DNA from: an uncultured Sutterella sp.
Lineage (GTDB): Bacteria > Pseudomonadota > Gammaproteobacteria > Burkholderiales > Burkholderiaceae_F
Length of the DNA stretch: 8,115 bases
Direction: 5' to 3'
NCBI GenBank assembly: GCA_900770335.1
Contig: CAAGKD010000013.1
Span: forward strand, 1 to 8,115
Part shown: piece after piece, positions 1-5,975 of the stretch
Layout: every line of letters begins with the position of its first letter
How positions within the stretch are numbered: position 1 is the first letter of the stretch
The notes under the pieces: model-generated
Seen by the model: only the letters and a program-made list of their open reading frames with translations
Told to the model about the DNA's origin: nothing
The model's database searches: none
Position numbers and translations under genes: made by a program

Positions 1-278
1 AGCAGGCCCGAGAGCTCGGCGTTCTCGTCGGGCGGCGTGAAGAGCCGGTCGGCGCGCTCAAGGAGGTCCCGGCCGCTCTCGAGCATCCGGGCGCCTTCGT
101 CAGTGAGCGAGACCGAGCGGGTGGTGCGGATGAGGAGCTGCCTGCCGACGGACTGCTCGAGCTCGGCGACGAGGCGCGTCACGGCGGGGCGGGAGAGGGC
201 GAGCGACTCGGCCGCCCGGGTGAAGCTGCCGAGCTCGGCCGTTCGGACGAAGACTTCAAGTGCGCGATAGGGATGCAT
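1..278 (-). CDS. LysR-type transcriptional regulator, N-terminal part (runs off the window)
   Basis: Ninety-two codons are visible before the window edge. They match the N-terminal winged helix-turn-helix of LysR-type regulators: it opens MHPYRALEVFVRTAELGSFT, followed by RAAESLALSRPAVTRLVAELE (helix-turn-helix and recognition helix, about residues 20-41), then GRQLLIRTTRSVSLTDEG (the wing, about 45-62) and the start of the linker helix. The inducer-binding domain lies outside. The start is well bounded: an in-frame TGA lies one codon upstream of the ATG (positions 282-284). No Shine-Dalgarno is visible. An inverted repeat sits 3-17 bases upstream of the start, and LysR regulators commonly control themselves and a neighbouring gene. 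The target is unknown; the aldehyde dehydrogenase or the plus-strand frame beside it are candidates only by position. Family assignment is firm, specific function unknown. Confidence 0.93.
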   Translation of the reverse strand, partial: MHPYRALEVFVRTAELGSFTRAAESLALSRPAVTRLVAELEQSVGRQLLIRTTRSVSLTDEGARMLESGRDLLERADRLFTPPDENAELSGL

Positions 279-280
279 TG

Positions 281-295
281 TTCAGAAAAACTGAA
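281..295. promoter_or_regulatory. Inverted repeat TTCAG-A5-CTGAA just upstream of the LysR-type gene
   Basis: A perfect inverted repeat with 5-bp arms and a 5-bp all-A centre lies immediately upstream of the regulator's start codon. It contains the T-N11-A spacing with dyad symmetry typical of LysR-family binding sites. Autoregulation through this site is inference; it could also be a short RNA hairpin in the leader. Confidence 0.35.
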
Positions 296-318
296 AAGCG
301 GATTGTCTTTGGTGAGGG

Positions 319-324
319 AGTATA
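319..324 (-). promoter_or_regulatory. Candidate -10 element for the LysR-type gene
   Basis: Read on the minus strand this is TATACT, five of six matches to the sigma-70 -10 consensus, about 40 bases before the start codon in the least GC-rich stretch nearby. No good -35 is seen at 17 bases (the hexamer there reads CCCGCA), so the promoter would be weak or activator-dependent. Confidence 0.25.
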
Positions 325-354
325 GGGAAGACGGATGGTCGTGCGGGGCCCTCG

Positions 355-369
355 GAAACAGTTGGTTTC
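355..369. promoter_or_regulatory. Inverted repeat GAAAC-N5-GTTTC in the divergent region
   Basis: A second perfect 5-5-5 inverted repeat (centre AGTTG) lies about 60 bases from the one next to the LysR-type start, in the A+T-richer region upstream of that gene. Its geometry matches the first repeat but its sequence does not. It may be an operator for the regulator or for the plus-strand reading frame; this is inference from position and symmetry only. Confidence 0.25.
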
Positions 370-432
370 TGGAATTTGGTTGGTAAACAATGTGTTTGCG
401 AAGCTGAAACAATTCCGGATGCGGATGAGGCG

Positions 433-861
433 ATGAGCTGCGGCGGGGGCGCTTGCATCGGGAGGGTCCTTTCGCAACAATGGGTCGCCAGCCTCCGAAA
501 CATGCCCGAGATCATCGACGAGCTCCGGGCGTTCGAGGCCGACGTTCCGACGCTCTGCGCGCATGTGATGGAGGACGAGCCGCAGTGCGTCTTCGCTTCG
601 CCGCGCATCGGCCGGGCGGCCAGCTCCATGGCGGTTTTCCGCAGGCTCGAGGATGTGGGCTCGGAGGTGCCCGATGCGCTTGCGCTTTATCCGTTCAACA
701 GCGAACATCCGGGCGACAACGCCTGCGGCGCGCAGCTCTGGCGGCGCGTGGATCAGGCCGGCGAGATCGCCCGGCTCGCCGGGTGGCGCATCAGAATCAA
801 GGCATTCGGGAACAGGACGACGATCGTGCGCGGAAGTCCCTGGGGGTGTCCGTTTTGCTGA
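433..861 (+). CDS. Unrecognised hypothetical protein (possibly a decayed gene)
   Basis: I do not recognise this protein. From the ATG chosen here it is 142 residues; the same frame also opens at a TTG at 376. It begins MSCGGGACIG, continues through LRNMPEIIDELRAFEADVP and ends GSPWGCPFC. It has six cysteines, some in pairs or near the termini, and no membrane segment or signal peptide. The support for coding is base usage: third positions from about 540 onward are almost all G or C, as in the real genes here, while the minus-strand frame over the same codons looks like its mirror (nearly every codon starts with G or C). No convincing Shine-Dalgarno precedes either start. It is divergent from the LysR-type gene and convergent with the aldehyde dehydrogenase. 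It could be a remnant of a longer gene. Confidence 0.4.
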   Translation: MSCGGGACIGRVLSQQWVASLRNMPEIIDELRAFEADVPTLCAHVMEDEPQCVFASPRIGRAASSMAVFRRLEDVGSEVPDALALYPFNSEHPGDNACGAQLWRRVDQAGEIARLAGWRIRIKAFGNRTTIVRGSPWGCPFC

Positions 862-899
862 TCGCTGAGAAGCTTCCGGGCTGACCTCGCGAAAAGCGA

Positions 900-969
900 A
901 GGCCCCGCCGGAACGCATCCCGACGGAGCCTGCAGAGGTTTCCCGAGGGCTCGCCTCACGGCGGGCCCT
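900..969 (-). terminator. Tandem hairpins downstream of the aldehyde dehydrogenase gene
   Basis: Two hairpins follow the minus-strand stop codon at 983. The first pairs 946-955 with 960-969 (nine of ten positions, loop of four). The second pairs 900-911 with 920-931 (12 positions, two of them G-U when read on the minus strand, loop of eight) and is followed on the minus strand by TCGCTTTTCGC, a short T run. This looks like an intrinsic terminator with a weak tail. It also lies just past the end of the convergent plus-strand frame at 861, so it could serve both. Confidence 0.55.
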
Positions 970-982
970 GTCGCGCCGGCGC

Positions 983-2455
983 TCAGAAGAACCCGCGCTT
1001 CGCCTCGGAGAGGCTGATGAAGACGTTCTTCATCTGGCTGTAGTGCTCGAGGATCACCTTGTGGGTCTCGCGGCCGATGCCGGACTGCTTGTAGCCGCCG
1101 AAGGGCGCGTGGGCCGGGAGCTCGTTGTAGGTGTTCACCCACATGCGGCCGGTGCGCACGCCCCGGGCGACGCGGAAGGCGCGGTTGATGTCGCGCGTCC
1201 AGACGGCGCCGCCCAAGCCGTAGTCCGAGTCGTTGGCCATCGCGACGACCTCCTCCTCAGAATGGAAGCGGATCACGCAGGCCACGGGCCCGAAGATCTC
1301 CTCCCGGCAGACCTTCATCGAGTTCTCGCAGTCGACGATGAGCGTGGGCTGCATGAACGCACCCTTGAGGCCGGGGACCTCCGCGCGGGCGCCGCCCGTG
1401 AGGATGCGGGCGCCCTCCTTCTTCGCCTCCTCGACCCAGCCGAGGATCTTGGCGAGCTGACGCTCGTTCACCTGCGAGCCCATCTGGGTCTCCATCGAGA
1501 GGGGGTCGCCGACCTTCACCTTGGAGAAGGCCTCGGCGAGCTTTGCGACGAATTCGTCGTAGATGCCGTCCTGCACGAAGATGCGCGAGCCCGCGCAGCA
1601 CACCTGCCCTTGGTTGAAGAGGATGCCGATCTGGGCGCCCTCGATCGCCTTGTCGATCTGGCAGTCGTTGAAATAAATGTTGGCGCTCTTGCCGCCGAGC
1701 TCAAGCGTGGAGGGAATGATGCGCTTCGCCGCAGCCAGGCCCACGTCGCGGCCGATCTCGGTCGAGCCCGTGAAGGCGAGCTTGTCGAAGCCCGGGTTCT
1801 CGAGCATCGCCTGGCCGGCGACGGAGCCGCGGCCCGAGAGAATGTTGACGACGCCCGCGGGGAGGAGCTCCGAGAGGATCTCGCCCAGGACAAGGAGCGA
1901 CAGGGGCGTGGCCGACGAGCTCTTGATCACGACGGCGTTGCCCGCGGCGATCGCCGGAGCGATCTTCCAGGCGCCCATGAGGAGCGGGAAGTTCCAGGGG
2001 ACGATCTGGCCGACGACGCCGATCGGCTCGCGCAGGATGATCGAGAGCGTGTTCTCGTCGATCATCGTCGCCTCGCCCTCGTCGGCGCGAAGGCATCCGG
2101 CGAAGTAGCGGAAGTGGTCCGAGGAGAGGGGTACGTCGACGAGCGTCGTCTCGCGGATCGGCTTGCCGTTGTCCTGAGTCTCGACGGCGGCGAGCTCCTC
2201 GGCGCGCTCGTCGATGCGCTCGGCGATGCGCAGCAATATGCGGGCGCGCTCCTCGGCCGACTTGGCCGCCCAGGCGGGCTGGGCGGCGCGGGCGGCCTGA
2301 ACGGCCTTTTCAACATCCGCCGCGCCTGCGTCGGCGCAGGTCGCGAGCTTTTCGCCCGTCGCCGGACTGAAGGTCTCGAACGTCGCGCCGTTCTCGGCGT
2401 CGACCCACTCGCCGTTGATGAGGAGCTGGTAGCGGTCACGAATGAATCTGGCCAT
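983..2455 (-). CDS. NAD(P)-dependent aldehyde dehydrogenase (acetaldehyde dehydrogenase-like, AldB/ExaC type)
   Basis: A full-length (490 aa) ALDH-superfamily enzyme that would oxidise an aldehyde to its carboxylic acid in the cytoplasm. Visible motifs: PWNFPL at 153-158 with oxyanion Asn155; K178 in the cofactor loop; FTGSTEIGR at 228-236; ELGGKS at 252-257 with general base Glu252; NQGQVCCAGSR at 281-291 with catalytic Cys286 beside a second Cys287; EEIFGPV at 385-391 with Glu386; and the C-terminal HAPFGGYKQSGIGRE. The opening, double Cys and C-terminal HYSQMKNV resemble bacterial acetaldehyde/chloroacetaldehyde dehydrogenases linked to ethanol use; the substrate is not proven. The cofactor loop reads IKSSSATP, with Ser181 where NAD-preferring ALDHs usually carry Glu; the NADP-using GabD has Ser there. 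The start is fixed by a GGAGG seven bases upstream. It appears monocistronic, with hairpins after its stop. Confidence 0.95.
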   Translation of the reverse strand: MARFIRDRYQLLINGEWVDAENGATFETFSPATGEKLATCADAGAADVEKAVQAARAAQPAWAAKSAEERARILLRIAERIDERAEELAAVETQDNGKPIRETTLVDVPLSSDHFRYFAGCLRADEGEATMIDENTLSIILREPIGVVGQIVPWNFPLLMGAWKIAPAIAAGNAVVIKSSSATPLSLLVLGEILSELLPAGVVNILSGRGSVAGQAMLENPGFDKLAFTGSTEIGRDVGLAAAKRIIPSTLELGGKSANIYFNDCQIDKAIEGAQIGILFNQGQVCCAGSRIFVQDGIYDEFVAKLAEAFSKVKVGDPLSMETQMGSQVNERQLAKILGWVEEAKKEGARILTGGARAEVPGLKGAFMQPTLIVDCENSMKVCREEIFGPVACVIRFHSEEEVVAMANDSDYGLGGAVWTRDINRAFRVARGVRTGRMWVNTYNELPAHAPFGGYKQSGIGRETHKVILEHYSQMKNVFISLSEAKRGFF

Positions 2456-2462
2456 GGGAAAT

Positions 2463-2467
2463 CCTCC
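2463..2467 (-). promoter_or_regulatory. Ribosome binding site of the aldehyde dehydrogenase
   Basis: GGAGG on the minus strand, seven bases before the ATG. This is the strongest Shine-Dalgarno in the window and it decides the start. It suggests high translation when the gene is transcribed. Confidence 0.8.
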
Positions 2468-2847
2468 TTCGGAAGTCTTGTGGAAGAGGCGGGCCGGGAG
2501 AGGCGCCAGGCGTTGGAGTCGTTCCGCGCCGCCGGACCGCGCTGCTCATGTCTTCGAGATTACGAAGGCGGATGCCGCCGCGGTATACGCCGTCGGTCGA
2601 AGGTCTGGGTCATTCGGACTAGGCCGATGGAGGGCCTTCGGGAACGGCTTCGCTGAGCCGGCAAGGCCTGGTCGAGGCGGGCGGCTGACCGCCCGAGACA
2701 GTCTGGAGCTTCGCCGGGAGCGAGACTTCGGCTGACGACGGTCGCTTCACGGCTCGCAGCGGCCTGCGAGCGCAGGCTCCTCCTGAAGAAGGATGCGGGA
2801 GATGTCTATTGGAAAGATAGAAGGAAAACATGCAGTTGATGCCGCTC
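2468..2847. other. Region of about 380 bases with no gene seen
   Basis: No frame here shows the third-position G/C pattern of a real gene together with a start. It must hold the promoter of the aldehyde dehydrogenase, but I find no clear -35/-10 pair; a TATACC on the minus strand near 2583-2588 lacks a good -35. Two short perfect hairpins are present: 2678-2684 with 2689-2695 (7 bp, loop CTGA) and 2762-2767 with 2772-2777 (6 bp, loop GAGC). Neither is followed by a T run. The right end, from about 2800, becomes A-rich as it meets the transposase remnant. It is probably partly leftover sequence from the same decay that affected the neighbouring pseudogenes. Confidence 0.5.
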
Positions 2848-3270
2848 CGCGCAGTAGCGATAGGAGATGGGATCCCCGGTGGTTGCATTGACGAGCATGG
2901 AGAAGTTGATCTGGGGACCGAACGCGCCGTCCTTCTTCTTGCCGACGGCGGCGAGCGAGATCTTCCCGGAGTTGCAGTCGATGCCGGTTCCGTCAAGCGC
3001 CAGCAGGTCACCCGGCTTCGTCAGCCGGTCTGCACGAAACTTTCCAATTTTCTTCGACAAATCAAGACTTGAACCGATCCTCGTGAAGAGTTCGGCAGCG
3101 CGCGGCGAGGAGAGGCAGCCGATGCCGATGAACTTTTGGGTCGCGGATTCCCCTTGGGCCGGATAAGTCGACTTCGACGTCACGGCGGCGTGCATTGCGA
3201 TGTTCAGGACGCCCATCGTGTCGGCAAGGTTGAAGTCGAGCGCAGCGGCGACATCTTCGACGGCGCCGCT
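2848..3270 (-). mobile_element. Truncated DDE transposase fragment, IS1634/IS4 type
   Basis: Residues about 47-187 of a 200-residue open frame resemble the middle of an IS1634/IS4-type transposase. It reads SSPRAAELFTRIGSSLDLSKK, then DLLALDGTGIDCNSGKISL (Asp139 would be the first catalytic Asp, near 2992-2994), GKKKDGAFGPQINFSMLVN and TGDPISYRYCA. In intact relatives this is followed by a Gly-Asn/Ser-x-x-Asp motif with the second catalytic Asp. Here the frame breaks immediately after YRYCA: the current frame reads ERHQLHVF and stops at 2806, while a neighbouring frame gives SGINCMFS. The N-terminal domain, the rest of the catalytic domain and both insertion-sequence ends are missing, so it cannot transpose. 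The stretch is visibly less GC-rich than its surroundings, consistent with foreign origin. Family assignment is good, exact family tentative. Confidence 0.75.
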
Positions 3271-3274
3271 CTCA

Positions 3275-3703
3275 ATAGAGGATCTTGGCGCCGGCCGGCA
3301 GACCGAGGACGTCCTTCTTTCGAGCGTCATGAGGTATCCGAGCTCGCGAACGAAGGCGATCCGCAGCGCCGTCGCCCAGAGGAGGGCGAGAAGCCCCGCG
3401 CAGGCCACGGCGGCGGGCCGCGAAAGCCGCTTGAGGTTCGCTCCGAGGAGTTTGCCCGCGTGCAGCTCGGCATGGACCGCGGCCGCAAGGAAGAACCATC
3501 CGGAGAGCGCGACGTGGAGCGTCCTGAGGTCCAGGTCCGCGCGCCAGGCGTCGGGCGTTCACGCGGCGAAGAGCGTCTGCGAGCAGGCCGCGCCCGAGCG
3601 CCCGCGCATGCCAGCGCCGGTTGAGCGCGATGTGAAGGACCGCTGCGAGCGGCAGGACGACGTCCGCGGTCTCATGAAGGGGGGCGTCGTGAAGCGCGTC
3701 TTG
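3275..3703 (-). pseudogene. Remnant of a DUF4405-like small membrane protein
   Basis: Two blocks in different minus-strand frames look like the halves of one membrane protein. The upstream block (about 3560-3703) reads ALHDAPLHETADVVLPLAAV and then LHIALNRRWHARALGRG, matching the HE...HxxLNRxW pattern of DUF4405 proteins. A TGA at 3559-3561 closes the second frame just where the first block runs out. The downstream block (about 3310-3558) reads LHVALSGWFFLAAAVHAELH, then a hydrophobic helix ACAGLLALLWATALRIAFVR and ELGYLMTLE. The His residues expected of this cytochrome-like fold are still present. The usual helix between the halves is absent, indicating an internal deletion plus frameshift. 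A further frame change near 3310-3325 is likely, since another frame continues KDVLGLPAGAKILY to a TGA at 3272. Beyond about 3270 the transposase fragment begins. The N-terminus is also missing. No function should remain. Confidence 0.6.
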
Positions 3704-3816
3704 TCGACATGCGCATGTCCGAACCGCCGGAGGTTCGAATAGATGCCTTCGCTTGGGGCGATCCGCTGCAGTTATGTTTCGTCCGCCATTCGCCCGCGCC
3801 CTCTGGGGCTTTCTAA

Positions 3817-4899
3817 CTACGCCTCGGCCGGCTTCAGGATGAAGAGCGTGTGCGACACGCCGAGGTCCGGCGTCTCGGACTCGATCGCAAAGTCCGCGCG
3901 AGCGAAGATGCGCCTCAGGTCCGCGCCGTTGTAGAAGCGGCTGTTGCCGTTGGCGAGCACCGTGAAGTAAAGGCTCGAGGCGGGGAGCGAGAGCTCCGCG
4001 GCGCGGTGGCGCTGCTCGTCGACCAAGGGCTCGAGCACCGCGAGGCGGGCGCCCGGGCGCATCGCATCGCGCGTGCGCGTGAGTATGCTCACCGCTTCGT
4101 CCTCGCTGAAGCAGTCGAGGAACTGGCTCATCCAGAAGAGATCGGCCTCGAGCGCGGCCGGAATGTCCGTGAGCCGGGCGGGCGTGAGCCAGTCGATCGA
4201 GGCGCCCTCAAGGCGGCTCGCGACGTGCGCGAGCTCGGGGCGCGCGGGCAGCGCGTCAATCTCGACGGGAAGGTCCACGAGAAGCGCGCGCGACTGCGCG
4301 AAGGACTCGAGGAACACGCGGCTGAACCGTCCGGTGTTGCCGCCGATGTCGACGAGCTTCGCGGGGCCCTTCTCCCCCCAGATCGAGCGGATCACGTCGA
4401 TCGCCGCACGGTAGGCGCGGTCGCTGTGCCAGTGGTCGAACCCGAACCAGGCCTCGCGCGCCTCCTCGGGGAGCTCGGGCAGGTGCGGGTAGATCGTCCT
4501 CCAGGCGGGGTCGAACGCGGCGAGGCCTGCCGGGCGCCCCTCGAGAAGCGACTCGCGGGTCTTCGCGAGCCCCGCGTAGCAGACCGACTCCGTGAAGAAG
4601 AGGTTCGCGTGGGTCATCTCGTCGTAGACGAGAAGGTCCCCGACCTCCGTGCTCGAGAGGCCCGAAGCGGAGCGCTCGAGCACTCCCGCGGGAACGAGCA
4701 TGTCGGTGATGACGCCCGCCGCGTAGGGCGTGAGGGCGCTTGCGCGGGCGGCCTCGGCGGGGCTGGAGCCCGGATGCTCGGCGATGAACTTGAGAAGCCC
4801 CGTGCGCAGCGCGGCGGCGACGGCCTGGAAGATGAAGGGGGCGAAGGCGAGGCGCTGGGCGTCCTCGAGCGTTTCGAGAAAGGACGTGCGGCGGGTCAT
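3817..4899 (-). CDS. SAM-dependent methyltransferase, O-methyltransferase family 2-like
   Basis: A 360-residue protein with the two-part layout of plant-caffeate-type O-methyltransferases (family 2). It has an N-terminal helical dimerisation/winged-helix region (about 1-90, with GLLKFIAEHPGSSPAEAARA) and a C-terminal Rossmann domain. The SAM-binding motif is VDIGGNTGRF at 183-192, followed by the acidic strand end LLVDLP at 207-211, LFWMSQFLDCFSEDEAVSIL at 254-273, and RPGARLAVLEPL at 281-292. Where classical members have the catalytic His (HDW), this one reads SQFLDCF, so the methyl acceptor or chemistry may differ. Its start overlaps the stop of the preceding transferase gene as TGATG, with GGAG nine bases before the ATG, so translation is coupled. 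It is the last gene of the operon; nothing intact follows for over 1.3 kb. Methylation of the ring or chain of a polyene head group is the likely role, by context only. Confidence 0.85.
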   Translation of the reverse strand: MTRRTSFLETLEDAQRLAFAPFIFQAVAAALRTGLLKFIAEHPGSSPAEAARASALTPYAAGVITDMLVPAGVLERSASGLSSTEVGDLLVYDEMTHANLFFTESVCYAGLAKTRESLLEGRPAGLAAFDPAWRTIYPHLPELPEEAREAWFGFDHWHSDRAYRAAIDVIRSIWGEKGPAKLVDIGGNTGRFSRVFLESFAQSRALLVDLPVEIDALPARPELAHVASRLEGASIDWLTPARLTDIPAALEADLFWMSQFLDCFSEDEAVSILTRTRDAMRPGARLAVLEPLVDEQRHRAAELSLPASSLYFTVLANGNSRFYNGADLRRIFARADFAIESETPDLGVSHTLFILKPAEA

Positions 4900-5870
4900 C
4901 AGAGAAAGCTCCGGAAATGGGTTTCAAGCTCGGCGAGGAGCCCTTCGGGCGTGATCGAAAGGAGTTCGATCGATCGCCCGGGCGGCGCGCCGAGCGTCGT
5001 AAGAAGTCCGACGGGCGTATCGAGGTACTCAAGGGGGACCGCTTCGCCCGAGGGCGAGCGCGCGCAGACGCCGGGCGTGCAGTCGTCCCACGCGACGTCG
5101 ACCGCCTGCGGGCGGGCGTACTTCTGGAGCATCCCGTCGAGCTCGGGCGTGATCGCGGCGGCGGCGGACTTTCTGTCCTCGCCGTTCATCTTCTGCTCGG
5201 ACTCGATCGCGCCCCAGGCGGCGAAGAAGACCTCCACGGCCCGCGCGGGATCCGCGCGGTGAAGCGCCGCGATCCGCTCGCCGAAGGCTTCGCCCAGGGC
5301 GAAGCCCGCGAGCTCGGCGAGCTTCGGGCGGTCGTGGCGGGTCTCGAGGTCGATTCCCATCGGACGGCGCGAGAGGCTCACGGCCACGCCGAGCGCGGTG
5401 TGCGCCACGGCGAACCGTCCGATGCACCGGCCCTCGCAGTCCGCAAGCAGCGGCCCCTCGGGGGGCTGCTCGCGCAGGTAGTACGCCCCGTCGGCGCACT
5501 CGGACGCGAGGTTCGCGAGCCGCTGCGCGAGAAGCCGCCCGAAGAGGCTCTGGCGGCGGCGCAGGGGATGCGCGAAGCGGCCGAGCCTCGCCCGGGTGGG
5601 TTCGGGCAGCGTGTTGACGAGGGCGCGCTCGAGCGCGGGGTCGAGCGACTCGGGAATGGGCGCAAGCAGGATCGCCGCCCCGGCCGGGGGATCGATCTCG
5701 GGCGATTCGTCGTCGATGTCGATCGAAAGCGCGGCGTCAAGGGGATCCTCGAACTGCGCCGAGAAGAGCGCGCGCAGCGTCGCGCGGGTGTCCTCGCCCG
5801 TCGAGGAGACGAGCGGAGCGAAGCGCATCCGCTCAAGCGGAATCGTGGCCGGGGCCGGGAGGGGTTTCAT
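4899..5870 (-). CDS. 4'-phosphopantetheinyl transferase superfamily protein (Sfp-like)
   Basis: A 323-residue protein recognisable as Sfp-like by three ordered blocks: RRRQSLFGRLLAQRLA at 104-119; FAVAHTALGVAVSLS at 153-167 with His157 (CoA binding in this family); MGIDLE at 171-176, where Asp174 and Glu176 would bind magnesium; and WGAIESEQK at 219-227 with Glu223 and Lys227. Such enzymes transfer phosphopantetheine from CoA to a serine of an acyl carrier protein, making it active. Two things are odd. The usual WxxKE(A/S)xxK box has Ile222 in place of the first Lys, and about 60 residues rich in acidic and proline residues precede the normal domain start. The start is set by AGGAAG a few bases upstream of the ATG. 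It lies downstream of the ketosynthase and overlaps the methyltransferase start, so it probably serves carrier proteins encoded in the same cluster. Confidence 0.82.
   Translation of the reverse strand: MKPLPAPATIPLERMRFAPLVSSTGEDTRATLRALFSAQFEDPLDAALSIDIDDESPEIDPPAGAAILLAPIPESLDPALERALVNTLPEPTRARLGRFAHPLRRRQSLFGRLLAQRLANLASECADGAYYLREQPPEGPLLADCEGRCIGRFAVAHTALGVAVSLSRRPMGIDLETRHDRPKLAELAGFALGEAFGERIAALHRADPARAVEVFFAAWGAIESEQKMNGEDRKSAAAAITPELDGMLQKYARPQAVDVAWDDCTPGVCARSPSGEAVPLEYLDTPVGLLTTLGAPPGRSIELLSITPEGLLAELETHFRSFL
4909..4912 (-). promoter_or_regulatory. Ribosome binding site of the methyltransferase, inside the preceding gene
   Basis: GGAG on the minus strand, nine bases before the methyltransferase ATG and within the last codons of the phosphopantetheinyl transferase gene. 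With the TGATG overlap it points to reinitiation or coupled translation. Confidence 0.5.
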
Positions 5871-5872
5871 TT

Positions 5873-5878
5873 CTTCCT
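5873..5878 (-). promoter_or_regulatory. Ribosome binding site of the phosphopantetheinyl transferase
   Basis: AGGAAG on the minus strand just before the ATG, in a short A-rich leader (CACAAAGGAAGAA). It supports the chosen start and independent initiation after the 105-base gap. Confidence 0.55.
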
Positions 5879-5927
5879 TTGTGAAATGATCGAAAACGTG
5901 CTTGCAATGAGCTCGGGATGCGCTCTC

Positions 5928-5957
5928 AGCGGGCGGCCTCGGGAGACGCCGCCCGCT
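5928..5957 (-). terminator. Perfect 10-bp hairpin between ketosynthase and phosphopantetheinyl transferase genes
   Basis: AGCGGGCGGC (5928-5937) pairs exactly with GCCGCCCGCT (5948-5957) around a 10-base loop, 18 bases past the ketosynthase stop. There is no T run on either strand, so it is not a classical intrinsic terminator. It could be a weak attenuator or an RNA-stabilising element protecting the upstream message's 3' end. It sits in the only sizeable gap of the operon. Confidence 0.5.
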
Positions 5958-5975
5958 GCGAGCGCCGCTTCGAGA

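Noticed and set aside
256..918. A 220-codon minus-strand open frame between the LysR-type and aldehyde dehydrogenase genes
   Set aside because: It shares codon boundaries with the plus-strand frame, and nearly all its codons begin with G or C, the mark of an antisense mirror. It also overlaps the LysR-type start and leader.
2678..2777. Two short hairpins in the gene-free region considered as insertion-sequence ends or terminators
   Set aside because: They are not inverted copies of each other, have no T runs and no flanking target duplication that I can find.
3791..3816. Small hairpin GCCC-TCTG-GGGC after the methyltransferase stop as a terminator
   Set aside because: The stem is only four base pairs, and the T-rich bases lie on the wrong side for the minus-strand operon. 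No convincing terminator is seen there.
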